From an uncultured Mucilaginibacter sp. (GTDB taxonomy: Bacteria; Bacteroidota; Bacteroidia; Sphingobacteriales; Sphingobacteriaceae), in assembly GCF_946479965.1 (NCBI RefSeq), contig NZ_CAMLHX010000002.1, positions 92,624 through 156,623 on the forward strand: 64,000 bases of DNA, read 5' to 3'. Shown in pieces: positions 38,586 to 47,153 of this stretch (position 1 is the first letter of the stretch; the number at the start of each line of letters is the position of its first letter). The notes under the pieces are model-generated. The model did no database searches. It was not told where the DNA came from and saw nothing but the letters and a program-made list of their open reading frames with translations. Both the position numbers and the translations under genes were made by a program.

Positions 38586-39316
38586 TTTTTAAAAGTGATG
38601 TTTTTGAAAGCAGCTAAGGCAAGTTTTTGGTCTACCGCAGATAGATCAACACCATTCATTTGAAAGTTGAACCGCGATGTGCGGCTTTTAATGTAAACGC
38701 CCGTCATCCCCCTGCCCGGCTTTTTGGGCCAAATTGTTTTTATTACATACTTGTCGGTAGAATCAACTTTTATATTATGTAGTTTGATAACCATAGGCAC
38801 CATTAAAGGTATACTTTTAACGCTGTCTTTATTACTGAGATCTGCCACAAAATCAGCATAGGGGAATAACTTTTTTTGTTCTGTAGTAGGCACATGGATA
38901 CGCTCAACTTTCTCAACCGGGTAAGGCTTTACTTTTACTAAGGATGGGTCCTTAATATGTTTCATGTTCATTTCGCTTTGCTTTAAAGCGGTAACATTAG
39001 CAGAATCTGTATAAGTTACGTCTTTTTGGCAAAAATGGCACGCTTCCCGCCACCCTCCCGAAGATAGGAAATCGTTCTCCGTTTGCATAAGGTTGCTGGC
39101 ATAGCCCGCTGCACTGTATTCAAAATTTAACAAAACAGTAGGGCCGGTTATCTGTCCTCCAAAAGAATCTCCCACATCGCCGGGATCTTCATACACCCAG
39201 GTTTCTGGAACAGTGATTTCAAACGCTTTTACATCTAACTCTTTAAACCCAGCGGGTACCGACTTGCAACTAACTAAAAGGTATAAAATCGCAAAAATCA
39301 AGCAATTTCTTTTCAT
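38582..39316 (-). CDS. Putative lipoprotein of unknown function
   Basis: A 244-residue protein with a lipoprotein signal, lipobox LVSC (C17). The mature part has FEITVPETWVYEDPGDVGDSFGGQ, an N-terminal strand pattern also seen in small PsbP-like or DUF-type exported proteins. Two cysteines form HFCQK and an earlier C in REACHFC (CxxC). No family is recognised. It ends in the start codon of kdsB. It lies 22 nt after the deoxynucleoside kinase gene in the same direction. Confidence 0.75.
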   Translation of the reverse strand: MKRNCLIFAILYLLVSCKSVPAGFKELDVKAFEITVPETWVYEDPGDVGDSFGGQITGPTVLLNFEYSAAGYASNLMQTENDFLSSGGWREACHFCQKDVTYTDSANVTALKQSEMNMKHIKDPSLVKVKPYPVEKVERIHVPTTEQKKLFPYADFVADLSNKDSVKSIPLMVPMVIKLHNIKVDSTDKYVIKTIWPKKPGRGMTGVYIKSRTSRFNFQMNGVDLSAVDQKLALAAFKNITFKK

Positions 39317-39338
39317 GCTACGTTATTGATATTCCTTA

Positions 39339-39953
39339 TTAAAAAAGTCCGTTAACTTCCCGCTCAATAGCCTGAACAATAGTACCCATGTCCTCAACAT
39401 TATTGGCGAAATCAAGGTTGTCTTTATCCAATATCAATAGCTTACCCAAGTTATAGCCGGCTATCCATTTATCGTATTTTTCGTTCAGTTTTGATAGATA
39501 ATCTATGCGGATACCAATCTCGTACTCGCGGCCGCGACGCTGGATGTTGTTAACCAGTGTTGGTACCGATGCTTTTAGATACACCAGCAGATCAGGTGGT
39601 TTTATGTACTCGGTAATATTATCAAATATGGATGTGTAGTTTTCGTAATCGCGGGTAGTCATCAGGCCCATATCGTGCAGGTTCTCTGCAAAAATGTAGG
39701 CATCCTCATAAATAGTTCTGTCCTGAAGAATATTGCGCCCGCTTTTTTGTATCTCTATGATCTGGCGGTACCGGCTGTTCAGGAAATATATCTGCAGGTT
39801 AAAGCTCCAGCGCTTCATGTCGCTGTAAAAATCTTCCAGGTAAGGGTTGTTATCAACGGCTTCGTAAAGGGGATCCCAGCCATAATTTTTGGCCAGCATT
39901 TCGGTGAGCGTAGTTTTGCCCGCTCCTATATTTCCAACAATAGCAATGTGCAT
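39339..39953 (-). CDS. Deoxynucleoside kinase
   Basis: A 204-residue salvage kinase (dAdo/dGuo/dCyd type). P-loop GNIGAGKTT (7-15), then EAVDNNPYLEDFYSD with the substrate-binding glutamate, DRTIYEDAYIF (the ERS/DRS-like motif) and the lid RRGREYEIGIRIDYL. The family phosphorylates deoxynucleosides at the 5' position. Which base is preferred cannot be read. It is first in the order kinase, lipoprotein, kdsB. A heptamer repeat element begins just upstream of its start. Confidence 0.93.
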   Translation of the reverse strand: MHIAIVGNIGAGKTTLTEMLAKNYGWDPLYEAVDNNPYLEDFYSDMKRWSFNLQIYFLNSRYRQIIEIQKSGRNILQDRTIYEDAYIFAENLHDMGLMTTRDYENYTSIFDNITEYIKPPDLLVYLKASVPTLVNNIQRRGREYEIGIRIDYLSKLNEKYDKWIAGYNLGKLLILDKDNLDFANNVEDMGTIVQAIEREVNGLF

Positions 39954-39956
39954 TTA

Positions 39957-40106
39957 GATCATGGTTGATGGTTCATGGTTCATGGATAGCATGATTATGA
40001 CCCTATTTTTAAAATTATCGACTAATATACACTATGAACTATGAACTATCAACAACGAACCAAAGAATACACCATGAACCGTGATCTATGAACCATGAAC
40101 TATCAA
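39957..40106. repeat. Head-to-head heptamer element overlapping the trpS stop codon
   Basis: Left side: GTTCATG-type words in tandem (39965-39985). Right side: the complementary words CTATGAA/CCATGAA/CTATCAA, about nine copies with one interruption (40032-40106). The arms are inverted and separated by about 45 nt. The right end covers the trpS stop codon (40103-40105). The words match those at 29168-29230 but not those near 46 or 47 kb. The spacer does not resemble the core of the 220-bp elements. Confidence 0.72.
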
Positions 40107-41098
40107 AAACTACGAAAACCAATTATTTCGCGTACTTCTTTTATGGTGCGCGATGCACTTTCGCGGGCCTTTTCAGCGCCCATTCTGGCTACTTTGCTTA
40201 GATAGTCATTGTCAGCGGCTATGGCGTTTATACGGTCGCGGATAGGCGCTGTGGCGATGATCATGTCCTCTGCCAGTTGCTTTTTCAGATCGCCGTAGCG
40301 CACCTGGCAGGTGTTGTATAAGTTGTTGAAATGATCGTAAGTATCTTGCGTAGATACAACCTTTATCAGATCGAACAAATTTTGTATCTCTTCCGGTTTT
40401 TGCTGGTTCTCAACAGTAGGCCCGCTATCAGTAACAGCTCGCATTACCTTTTTGCGGATAACTTCGGGCGCATCACCTAAAAATATGGCGTTGCCCTCTC
40501 CTTCTGATTTGCCCATTTTGCCTTTACCGTCCAGTCCGGGTATTTTTACAAGGTTGTTGCTAAAATTAAAAGCATAGGGCTCCGGGAAATATTCGTTGTT
40601 ATATAACCTGTTAAAACGATTGCCAAATGTGCGGGCCATCTCCAGGTGCTGCTCCTGATCTTTCCCCACAGGCACCTTGGTTGCTTTGTGGATCAATATA
40701 TCAGCAGCCATCAGCACCGGGTAGGTTAATAGCCCTGCATTAACATTTTCTGGGTTAGCGCGTACTTTATCTTTAAATGATGTGCTGCGCTCCAGTTCGC
40801 CTAAATAGGCGTTCATGTTAAGGTATAGGTACAGCTCGGCAATTTCGGGTACGTCAGACTGTACATATATGGTAGCTTTCTCGGGATCAATGCCGGCAGC
40901 AAGATATTCTATCAGCACACTTTTAACATTGGTATGCAGGCTGGCAGGCGTTGGATGCGTTGTAAGCGAGTGCAGATCGGCTATAAAGAAAAAGCAATTG
41001 TACTCGTGCTGCATTTTCACGAAGTTTTGTATGGCACCATAGTAATTTCCAAGGTGCAGATTTCCGGTAGAACGAATACCACTTACAACAATTTCCAT
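40103..41098 (-). CDS. trpS: Tryptophanyl-tRNA synthetase
   Basis: A 331-residue class I synthetase. The HIGH-type motif is STGNLHLGNY (about 10-19) and the KMSKS-type motif is GKMGKSEG, a known variant in TrpS. The start is ATG at 41098; upstream codons up to 41182 would add 28 residues not seen in the family and run into the divergent acyltransferase gene. The last codons (GFRSF) lie in a heptamer repeat, so the C-terminus may have been altered by insertion. Confident assignment. Confidence 0.97.
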   Translation of the reverse strand: MEIVVSGIRSTGNLHLGNYYGAIQNFVKMQHEYNCFFFIADLHSLTTHPTPASLHTNVKSVLIEYLAAGIDPEKATIYVQSDVPEIAELYLYLNMNAYLGELERSTSFKDKVRANPENVNAGLLTYPVLMAADILIHKATKVPVGKDQEQHLEMARTFGNRFNRLYNNEYFPEPYAFNFSNNLVKIPGLDGKGKMGKSEGEGNAIFLGDAPEVIRKKVMRAVTDSGPTVENQQKPEEIQNLFDLIKVVSTQDTYDHFNNLYNTCQVRYGDLKKQLAEDMIIATAPIRDRINAIAADNDYLSKVARMGAEKARESASRTIKEVREIIGFRSF

Positions 41099-41122
41099 AG
41101 CGGCGAAAGTAAGTATTTTTTC

Positions 41123-41130
41123 TATTTTTG
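41123..41130 (+). promoter_or_regulatory. -7 box of the acyltransferase gene
   Basis: TATTTTTG matches TAnnTTTG and ends 6 nt before the ATG at 41137, again suggesting a leaderless message. Confidence 0.5.
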
Positions 41131-41136
41131 GTGTCG

Positions 41137-41865
41137 ATGAAAATAATATTGAGGAGGTTTCACTGCTTTTTATACGCAGCATCAGTGGGCCTAACCTACG
41201 CCTTATGTTTTCCGTTTCTTTACTTGTTATCGCGCAACACCGCCAATTATAAATACATGAACGCCATCAGGCGCACATGGGGGTTTATAAGTTCGCTATT
41301 GGTTGGCATAGTTTATAGTTTTAAATACGAAAAAGCTATCGACTGGAGCCGTACCTATATTATATGCCCCAACCACACTTCTAACCTGGATATTACGGCC
41401 ATGACCATACTCGTAAAAAACAATAACCATTGTTTTATGGGTAAAGAGGAACTGCTTAACCACTTTGTAACCCGCCTGTTTTTTAAAACGGTGGATATCC
41501 CTGTTAATCGCGAAAGTAAAATGTCATCCTATCGTGCTTTTAAGCGAGCATCAGAAGCGTTGGCGGCAGGAACATCGGTTATTATTTTCCCGGAGGGGCG
41601 GATACCAGATGATTATCCTCCGCAATTAAGCGAGTTTAAAAACGGCCCTTTCCGGCTGGCTATTGAATTGAAAGTGCCTATAATTCCGATAACTTTGCTT
41701 AATACATGGAAAGTTTTATGGGATACCGGGCTTCAGCATGGCAGCAAACCAGGTATTTGTAATATATTTGTACATGAGCCGGTAGAAACGGCGCACTTAA
41801 CTTTAGATGATGCCGATGCACTGCGCGATAGGGTGCACAGCATAATCAAACAGAAATTTGAATAA
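41137..41865 (+). CDS. plsC: 1-acyl-sn-glycerol-3-phosphate acyltransferase-like protein
   Basis: A 242-residue membrane-associated acyltransferase. An N-terminal hydrophobic region (about 8-30) is followed by the catalytic NHTSNLD (H-x4-D) box and the glycerophosphate-binding FPEGRI box. VPIIPITLLNTWKVLW follows. It probably makes phosphatidic acid for membrane lipid. The ATG at 41137 is used rather than an upstream TTG, since a -7 box covers the latter. Stop to gatC start is only 3 nt, so the two are co-transcribed. Confidence 0.92.
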   Translation: MKIILRRFHCFLYAASVGLTYALCFPFLYLLSRNTANYKYMNAIRRTWGFISSLLVGIVYSFKYEKAIDWSRTYIICPNHTSNLDITAMTILVKNNNHCFMGKEELLNHFVTRLFFKTVDIPVNRESKMSSYRAFKRASEALAAGTSVIIFPEGRIPDDYPPQLSEFKNGPFRLAIELKVPIIPITLLNTWKVLWDTGLQHGSKPGICNIFVHEPVETAHLTLDDADALRDRVHSIIKQKFE

Positions 41866-41868
41866 AAA

Positions 41869-42156
41869 ATGAATATTGATAAGGAAACCGTTGACAAAAT
41901 AGCCCACCTGGCCCGCCTGGAACTGCATGAGGATGATAAACAGGAAATGATTGGCGATATGAACCGTATTTTAGACTTTATGGCCAAATTGAACGAGGTA
42001 GATACATCAGGTGTTGAGCCTTTAGTATATATGTCAACCGAGGTGAATGCTGTGAGAGAAGACGTGGCCAGGCAGGATATTACCACAGAGCAAGCGCTTG
42101 AAAACGCGCCAAAACACAACGACCAATATTTTTTAGTGGCTAAGGTTATAGGATAG
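41869..42156 (+). CDS. gatC: Asp-tRNA(Asn)/Glu-tRNA(Gln) amidotransferase subunit GatC
   Basis: A 95-residue subunit of the GatCAB complex, which converts Glu-tRNA(Gln) or Asp-tRNA(Asn) to the amidated form. It begins MNIDKETVDKIAHLARLEL and ends NDQYFLVAKVIG, both diagnostic. gatA and gatB are not in the window, so the genes are dispersed. It lies 3 nt after the acyltransferase gene and 65 nt before an ABC transporter ATPase gene. Confidence 0.97.
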   Translation: MNIDKETVDKIAHLARLELHEDDKQEMIGDMNRILDFMAKLNEVDTSGVEPLVYMSTEVNAVREDVARQDITTEQALENAPKHNDQYFLVAKVIG

Positions 42157-42221
42157 TTATACAATTTATCAATTCCCGTAACATTTTCAATTATACGCCG
42201 TCTAAACCAATAAAATAATAT

Positions 42222-43001
42222 ATGAAGCCACTCATCACCATTAAGGATATCGGAAGAAAATATGTAATAGGCTCCGAAGTAATTCATGCCTTAAAGTCTG
42301 TATCCTTAACAATAAATAAAGGTGAATTTGTGGCATTGATGGGCCCATCAGGTTCGGGCAAATCAACCCTGATGAATATATTGGGCTGTTTGGATACACC
42401 TACCAAAGGTGAATACATCCTGAACGGCATTAACGCAAGCCACATGAGTGATAACGAACTTGCAGAAGTACGTAACAGTGAGATCGGCTTCGTTTTCCAA
42501 ACATTTAACTTATTGCCGCGTAACAGCGCGTTAGAAAATGTTGCCCTGCCACTGGTTTATGCCGGGGTAAACAAAGAAGACCGTAAGGAGCGCGCACGCC
42601 AGGCATTAACTAATGTTGGGCTGGGCAATCGTATAGATCACAAACCAAACGAACTTTCGGGCGGGCAGCGCCAGCGTGTTGCCGTGGCAAGGGCGCTTAT
42701 CAACAACCCTTCCATTATTTTAGCCGATGAGCCTACGGGTAACCTGGATACAAAGACATCAATTGAAATAATGGGCCTTATAGAGGATATTCACGCTAAA
42801 GGCAATACTATCATACTGGTTACGCACGAAGAAGACATTGCCCAGCACGCGCACAGAATAGTACGTATGCGCGACGGTTTAATTGAAAAAGACTACACCA
42901 ATACCAGCATAGTTACCGTTGACAGGAGCAAAATAAAAGCTCTGGAAACAGAACCGGAAGAAACCGATGAGTCTGCTGCAAAACCAAAGCTTACCAAATA
43001 G
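42222..43001 (+). CDS. ABC transporter ATP-binding protein (LolD/MacB-like)
   Basis: A 259-residue ATPase. Walker A GPSGSGKS (41-48), Q-loop in [12 protein letters not shown] signature LSGGQRQRV, Walker [13 protein letters not shown] and H-loop VTHEED are all intact. The [13 protein letters not shown] segment places it with the LolD/MacB/FtsE-type group that drives lipoprotein release or efflux. The C-terminal extension (about 225-259) is acidic and lysine-rich. No permease gene is adjacent, so its partner lies elsewhere. Confidence 0.94.
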   Translation: MKPLITIKDIGRKYVIGSEVIHALKSVSLTINKGEFVALMGPSGSGKSTLMNILGCLDTPTKGEYILNGINASHMSDNELAEVRNSEIGFVFQTFNLLPRNSALENVALPLVYAGVNKEDRKERARQALTNVGLGNRIDHKPNELSGGQRQRVAVARALINNPSIILADEPTGNLDTKTSIEIMGLIEDIHAKGNTIILVTHEEDIAQHAHRIVRMRDGLIEKDYTNTSIVTVDRSKIKALETEPEETDESAAKPKLTK

Positions 43002-43067
43002 ATCTTTCAATTTGTTTTAATGCCGGCACAACGCGGTTTTAACAAACAGATTGCCTACTTTTAACTA

Positions 43068-43691
43068 ATGGATAATTTACCTTTTGATGTTAGCGGGCTT
43101 AACAGCGCCACTATTGATAATTTTAAAGACATCTATTCTACCGTTAAAAGCAGATTTAACCTGCAGTTTACCGGGCATATCAACTTTCATTTAGAGGAGT
43201 TTGAAGCCTTCAGAAACTGTATCGAAATAAATCAGCGCGCTTCGTACGTAATGAAACATGAGCGCAGCGATTCTTACCTTTTATTTATAGAAACCCGGCA
43301 CAAAGCTTTACCCGAAAAAGATAGCCCTACAGAGGACTTTTACTTATACCATACCTGGGCTTTAGCTTATTTAAAAAAAGATTTCGGACGGGTTTTAATA
43401 CGTCCGGAGACGTTAAGAGACAAAATCATCGAACTGATACACCCTATTGAGCTTGATTTTGACGAGGATAAAGCATTCAGCAAAATGTTTTATGTTATTG
43501 TGAGCGATGTGCAAAAAGCCCGGGAGAGTATTGATCGCAATTTCAGGAATGCTGTAATGGATATACGTGATGATGATTTTGTGATAGAGATAGTTGACCA
43601 CACATTAATAATTGGCAGCCACCACCCTCTCTCACCAGAAAAAGCTACGCATATAGCTGATTTTGTTAACCGCCTGGCAGATCTATGCTAA
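43068..43691 (+). CDS. Conserved-type hypothetical cytoplasmic protein
   Basis: A 207-residue soluble protein without signal or membrane segments. Visible traits: an N-terminal acidic part (LNSATIDNFKDIYSTVKSRF), a central YLYHTWALAYLKKDFGRVLI, a basic mid-part and a C-terminal TLIIGSHHPLSPEKATHI. I recognise no family. It lies 66 nt after the ABC ATPase gene and converges with the GH19 gene 1 nt away, so it is probably the end of that transcription unit. Confidence 0.72.
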   Translation: MDNLPFDVSGLNSATIDNFKDIYSTVKSRFNLQFTGHINFHLEEFEAFRNCIEINQRASYVMKHERSDSYLLFIETRHKALPEKDSPTEDFYLYHTWALAYLKKDFGRVLIRPETLRDKIIELIHPIELDFDEDKAFSKMFYVIVSDVQKARESIDRNFRNAVMDIRDDDFVIEIVDHTLIIGSHHPLSPEKATHIADFVNRLADLC

Positions 43692-43692
43692 A

Positions 43693-44679
43693 CTAATTCG
43701 AATACGTATAAAACTGCATTTTGCCACATGAGCAGGCGCAGTTAGCATCAGTAACGCCAAGTTTGCTTAAAAAATGCTGATAAAAGCCTATCCTGTCAGT
43801 CATCCCCTCGTTTTCACCTTTATTACATTCTACTGCTCCGTTTATAATATTGATCGTCATGCCGAAGCCGGGGGTTCTGCCTTGGGCCTTATCCACGGCC
43901 TTGGGCTGCCATTTGCCTATCATAACATCATGGGCTGATGGTTTGTGCGTTTCGGGCATCATCCAAAACCATATAGCAACCTTAAATGCGACAACGGCGT
44001 CGTTCTCCACTTTATCCGGATCATTCAGTAAAACGTTCTTATCTCCAAAAATACAGTCAGAAGCTTTGCCGTAATTGCCGTTATAGCTTAGCTGCATGGG
44101 GCCCCTGCCATAATACTTCTTGCCAGTCACCGGCGGATACTCATCACTCTCACCATAATATTCTAACGATGTGTTGGCCTCATGGCGTAACATCAAGCCA
44201 TCTGTATAGGTGCCGTTTTCGCCGTGTCTTGTCTCATGCGCTATATGCGCAAAAAATGCGGCCAGTTCTTTTTTATTCGTTATTGAATCCGAAGCTGCGC
44301 AAAACCCACCGTAATCCACGGTAAAAACGCTGTCCGGTTTTACTTTGGCCCAAGGCTCGTTCCAGTCTATGTCTTGTCTCACTACTGCATCTTTGCCGGT
44401 TAGTCTATCTGTCCTTATTATCTGGTAAACAGATAAAGCCCTGCGCGATACTTTTACCTTAATTGAACCCATCTCATCCACAGCTTGCTTGAAGGCTTTG
44501 TAGGTGTAAAAAGTATCGCGTTGTGGAAAAAGGTCGTTAAACTGTTTTTCAGTTATATATGATGGAGGTAGAAGTAAATTATCATCAGGTATTTTATATT
44601 TTTCGTTCCCACATTTAAAGCTCATCAGCGTTAAAGTGCAAATTATAATTAGCAATAATCTTTTCAAAAGAGAGGACAT
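43693..44679 (-). CDS. GH19-family chitinase-like lipoprotein
   Basis: A 328-residue envelope enzyme. Lipoprotein signal with C23 in MSFKC, hence the start at 44679 rather than 44748. The GH19 fold shows AAFFAHIAHETRHGEN with the general acid E149 and a second set KYYGRGPMQLSYNGNYG that forms the substrate cleft. Several cysteines (CAASD, CACSCG) likely make disulfides. It hydrolyses chitin or a related N-acetylglucosamine polymer, or may act on peptidoglycan. It is divergent from the cobalamin adenosyltransferase gene by 101 nt. Confidence 0.9.
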   Translation of the reverse strand: MSSLLKRLLLIIICTLTLMSFKCGNEKYKIPDDNLLLPPSYITEKQFNDLFPQRDTFYTYKAFKQAVDEMGSIKVKVSRRALSVYQIIRTDRLTGKDAVVRQDIDWNEPWAKVKPDSVFTVDYGGFCAASDSITNKKELAAFFAHIAHETRHGENGTYTDGLMLRHEANTSLEYYGESDEYPPVTGKKYYGRGPMQLSYNGNYGKASDCIFGDKNVLLNDPDKVENDAVVAFKVAIWFWMMPETHKPSAHDVMIGKWQPKAVDKAQGRTPGFGMTINIINGAVECNKGENEGMTDRIGFYQHFLSKLGVTDANCACSCGKMQFYTYSN

Positions 44680-44780
44680 ACTGAAACGTAAATTTAATTT
44701 CCCGGTAAAAATACCGTTGTTTAATTTACATATAAAATATTGTACCAATTATTAACTAAGTTTAGCTGCAACAATAAATA

Positions 44781-45338
44781 ATGAAGATATACACTAAAAC
44801 AGGCGACGAAGGCTTTACTTCTCTTATTGGCGGCACGCGTGTGCCTAAGCATAACATCCGCATAGAAAGTTACGGAACGGTTGATGAGCTAAACTCCTGG
44901 GTTGGTTTGATCCGCGATCAGCAAATAGATGCCGGCCATAAAGAAATATTAAAACAAATACAGGAAACGTTGTTTGTAATAGGCTCGCACCTGGCTGCCG
45001 ACCCGGAACGCTCAAAGATGAAGCTTCCTGATCTAGGCATTGCAGAAGTAGAACTGCTGGAAAAAACAATAGACCAAATGAACGAGCAACTGCCCGACCT
45101 TACCCATTTTATTTTACCGGGCGGTAGTACCATTGTATCATATTGCCATTTAGCACGTTGTGTTTGCAGGCGTGCGGAACGAATAACGACATCGCTTGCA
45201 GAGACCAGCACGGTTGAAAATGTGGTGATAATTTATTTGAACAGGCTGAGCGACTACCTGTTTGTGTTAGCACGCAAATTGGCAAATGAACTTAAAATAG
45301 CTGAAAATCAATGGATTCCGGAACGTAAAAAAAATTAA
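44781..45338 (+). CDS. Cob(I)yrinic acid a,c-diamide adenosyltransferase, PduO type
   Basis: A 185-residue trimeric enzyme adding the adenosyl group to cob(I)alamin. N-terminal KIYTKTGDEGFTSLIGG (ATP-binding, residues 2-18) and RIESYGTVDELNSWVGL, then the C-terminal CRRAERITTSL signature, are all PduO-type. It provides coenzyme B12 to B12-dependent enzymes. No cobalamin riboswitch was seen upstream. The next gene (DUF2795) has its own promoter. Confidence 0.95.
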   Translation: MKIYTKTGDEGFTSLIGGTRVPKHNIRIESYGTVDELNSWVGLIRDQQIDAGHKEILKQIQETLFVIGSHLAADPERSKMKLPDLGIAEVELLEKTIDQMNEQLPDLTHFILPGGSTIVSYCHLARCVCRRAERITTSLAETSTVENVVIIYLNRLSDYLFVLARKLANELKIAENQWIPERKKN

Positions 45339-45347
45339 AAAAATATA

Positions 45348-45379
45348 TTGATAAACGATATAAAAATGTTATACTTTTG
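45348..45379 (+). promoter_or_regulatory. Promoter of the DUF2795 gene
   Basis: TTG (45348-45350) and TACTTTTG (45372-45379) are 21 nt apart, an exact -33/-7 pair for this phylum. The predicted leader is about 38 nt. Confidence 0.7.
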
Positions 45380-45422
45380 CGAAAATTGAAAACTCATTAA
45401 TAAACTAAAATACAGATAAAAT

Positions 45423-45644
45423 ATGTACTGGACACTTGAATTAGCATCTCACCTGGAGGATGCACCCTGGCCTGCCACAAAAGACGAATTAATTGATTAC
45501 GCTATCCGTTCCGGAGCTCCTGTGGAAGTTATTGAGAACCTGCAGGCTTTAGAAGACGACGGCGAACCATATGAGAATATTGAAGAAATATGGCCTGATT
45601 ACCCTACAAAAGATGACTTCTTTTTTAACGAGGACGAGTACTAA
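45423..45644 (+). CDS. DUF2795 small protein
   Basis: A 73-residue acidic cytoplasmic protein. MYWTLELASHLEDAPWPATK followed by ELIDYAIRSGAPVEVIENL is the DUF2795 signature as found across Bacteroidota, where it is highly conserved and highly expressed. The C-terminus is very acidic (NEDEY). Function unknown. It has its own strong promoter and terminator, consistent with monocistronic, abundant expression. Confidence 0.92.
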   Translation: MYWTLELASHLEDAPWPATKDELIDYAIRSGAPVEVIENLQALEDDGEPYENIEEIWPDYPTKDDFFFNEDEY

Positions 45645-45662
45645 TAGGCACCAATAAAATAT

Positions 45663-45698
45663 AAAAAACCGCTGTGATAGCTATCAGAGCGGTTTTTT
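45663..45698 (+). terminator. Terminator of the DUF2795 gene
   Basis: The 18-nt arm starting AAAAAACCGCTGTGATAG (45663-45680) pairs with 45681-45698 with one mismatch, ending in a T-run. Confidence 0.88.
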
Positions 45699-45769
45699 TG
45701 TTTCAATACTGCTGATTGGAATGGTTTTAGTGCTTGTGGTGATATCATTCACTAAAAAAACTTACAACC

Positions 45770-45916
45770 ATGAGAAGCTTACTTTACATTATTGCCGTTA
45801 TATTAGTAATTGGCTGGGCGTTAGGATTCTTTGTTTACTCTTCAGGAAGCATAATCCACGTTTTATTAGTTATTGCGATTGTCGCATTGCTTTTAGGGGT
45901 TATTAGAAGAGCTTAA
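45770..45916 (+). CDS. lmo0937-family small membrane protein (48 aa)
   Basis: Translation from ATG 45770 gives MRSLLYIIAVILVIGWALGF and on to LLVIAIVALLLGVIRRA. It has two hydrophobic helices separated by a short SSGS turn, with arginines at both ends. It matches the lmo0937 family of tiny membrane proteins common in Sphingobacteriaceae. It is short enough to be missed by length filters. Function unknown; family members are often stress-linked, which is only inference here. Confidence 0.8.
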   Translation: MRSLLYIIAVILVIGWALGFFVYSSGSIIHVLLVIAIVALLLGVIRRA

Positions 45917-45929
45917 CTTTTTAGAAAAA

Positions 45930-46049
45930 AGAATCAAGAGTCAAGAATTAATCCGATTTGTTTAATAACAATCTGCTTTTAATTATTGACTCTTATTTTT
46001 TTGCGAATTAGTTATTTTTCTTGGCTCTTGATTCTTGTCTCTTGATTCT
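45930..46049. repeat. Head-to-head heptamer element at the dprA stop codon
   Basis: Left: AGAATCA, AGAGTCA and AGAATTA at exact 7-nt spacing (45930-45950). Right: the reverse complements TGGCTCT, TGATTCT, TGTCTCT and TGATTCT (46022-46049). A stray inverted word (TTGACTCTT) lies in the 71-nt spacer. The right end covers the first base of the dprA stop codon (46049-46051). These words differ from the CATGAA words at 29.2 and 40.0 kb. Confidence 0.72.
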
Positions 46050-47146
46050 CAAGAAACCTTATACATTTTGCCCGGCAACGAGCGAATGTAGCCCTGCATT
46101 TCCATATTTAACAGGCCCATGGCTATCTGGCTCATGGGCATGTTTATTTTAAGGCTCAGGTCATCAATAGCCACCGGCGCTTTGTGTTGCTGTATAACGT
46201 TAAATATGGTTTGCTCATCGGCCGAGAGATCAAACGGAAGCATAAATTGTTCCACAGGTTTATTATCCTCACTCCGCTCCCAGCCCATGCTATAAGCCAG
46301 ATCGGCTGCGCAGGTTAGTAAAGCCGCTTTATTATTACGAATAAGAAAGTTGCATCCTTCGGAATACACGTCATTTATTCTTCCAGGGAACGCGAAGACG
46401 TCGCGGTTGTAGGAGTTAGCTATTTCGGCAGTTATTAATGCGCCCCCTTTTATGCCGGCTTCAATTACAATTGTCGCATCGGCCATGCCGGCGACAATCC
46501 GGTTACGCTCCGGGAAGTTCTCCCTGTCAGGTATCGTTCCGGATGGATATTCCGTTAGTAAACCTCCGTTTTCCAGCATCTTCTCCGCTGTTTGTCGGTT
46601 GGCAGCGGGATATAACCTGTCCAATCCGTGGCCAACTACCCCAACCGTCGGAACGTTGTGTTTCAAACATTCTTTATGCGCAGCTACATCAATGCCCAAA
46701 GCCAGACCGCTTAATACCAAAACATCATATAGCTTTAACTCCTCAACCAGCTGGCGGCAAAGATCCTTGCCATATTCCGTAGCGTTACGCGTGCCAACAA
46801 TGCTTACAACACGCTGATTATTTAGGTTGGCATTACCCTTACCATACAATAAAACCGGCGCATCAATACAATTCTTTAAACGCTTCGGGTATCGGGCATC
46901 TGTAAAAAAGATCACGTCAATTGCATGCTTGTCAATAAATTTCAACTCATCCTCCGCCTTTTGTAAAGCCTCATCAAAATTCAGCGTCGAAATTCTCTTC
47001 TCTCCTATGCCGGGCACCTTCAGTATTTTACTTGCAGGCGTTTTAAATATTGCTTCGGCATCGCCAAAATAGCTCAGTAATGACCTGGCAGATGTTGGAC
47101 CTGTGCTTTTTAAAAAAGTTAATGCTATTTGATGGAGTTGTGACAT
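46049..47146 (-). CDS. dprA: DNA-processing protein DprA
   Basis: A 365-residue protein that loads RecA on incoming single-stranded DNA during natural transformation. An N-terminal helix-hairpin-helix-like part (KVPGIGEKRISTL) precedes the Rossmann-like DprA domain: VSIVGTRNATEYG, VLSGLALGIDVAAHK, ENFPERNRIVAGMADATIVIEA and a C-terminal winged helix (DDLSLKINMPMSQIAM). The ATG at 47146 is chosen because the 15 codons upstream (from 47191) come from an 8-nt repeat array, not the family. Both ends of the gene touch word-repeat elements. Confidence 0.96.
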   Translation of the reverse strand: MSQLHQIALTFLKSTGPTSARSLLSYFGDAEAIFKTPASKILKVPGIGEKRISTLNFDEALQKAEDELKFIDKHAIDVIFFTDARYPKRLKNCIDAPVLLYGKGNANLNNQRVVSIVGTRNATEYGKDLCRQLVEELKLYDVLVLSGLALGIDVAAHKECLKHNVPTVGVVGHGLDRLYPAANRQTAEKMLENGGLLTEYPSGTIPDRENFPERNRIVAGMADATIVIEAGIKGGALITAEIANSYNRDVFAFPGRINDVYSEGCNFLIRNNKAALLTCAADLAYSMGWERSEDNKPVEQFMLPFDLSADEQTIFNVIQQHKAPVAIDDLSLKINMPMSQIAMGLLNMEMQGYIRSLPGKMYKVS

Positions 47147-47153
47147 GGTGTAA

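Noticed and set aside
39957..40106. CRISPR array
   Set aside because: Repeats are 7 nt with no unique spacers of constant length, and the two sides are inverted to each other. No cas genes are present.
41099..41182. 28-residue N-terminal extension of TrpS
   Set aside because: The family begins at MEIVVSGIRSTGN, and the extension would overlap the divergent acyltransferase gene and its promoter.
44680..44780. Cobalamin riboswitch before the PduO-type gene
   Set aside because: Only 101 nt are available and no B12-box-like sequence is visible.
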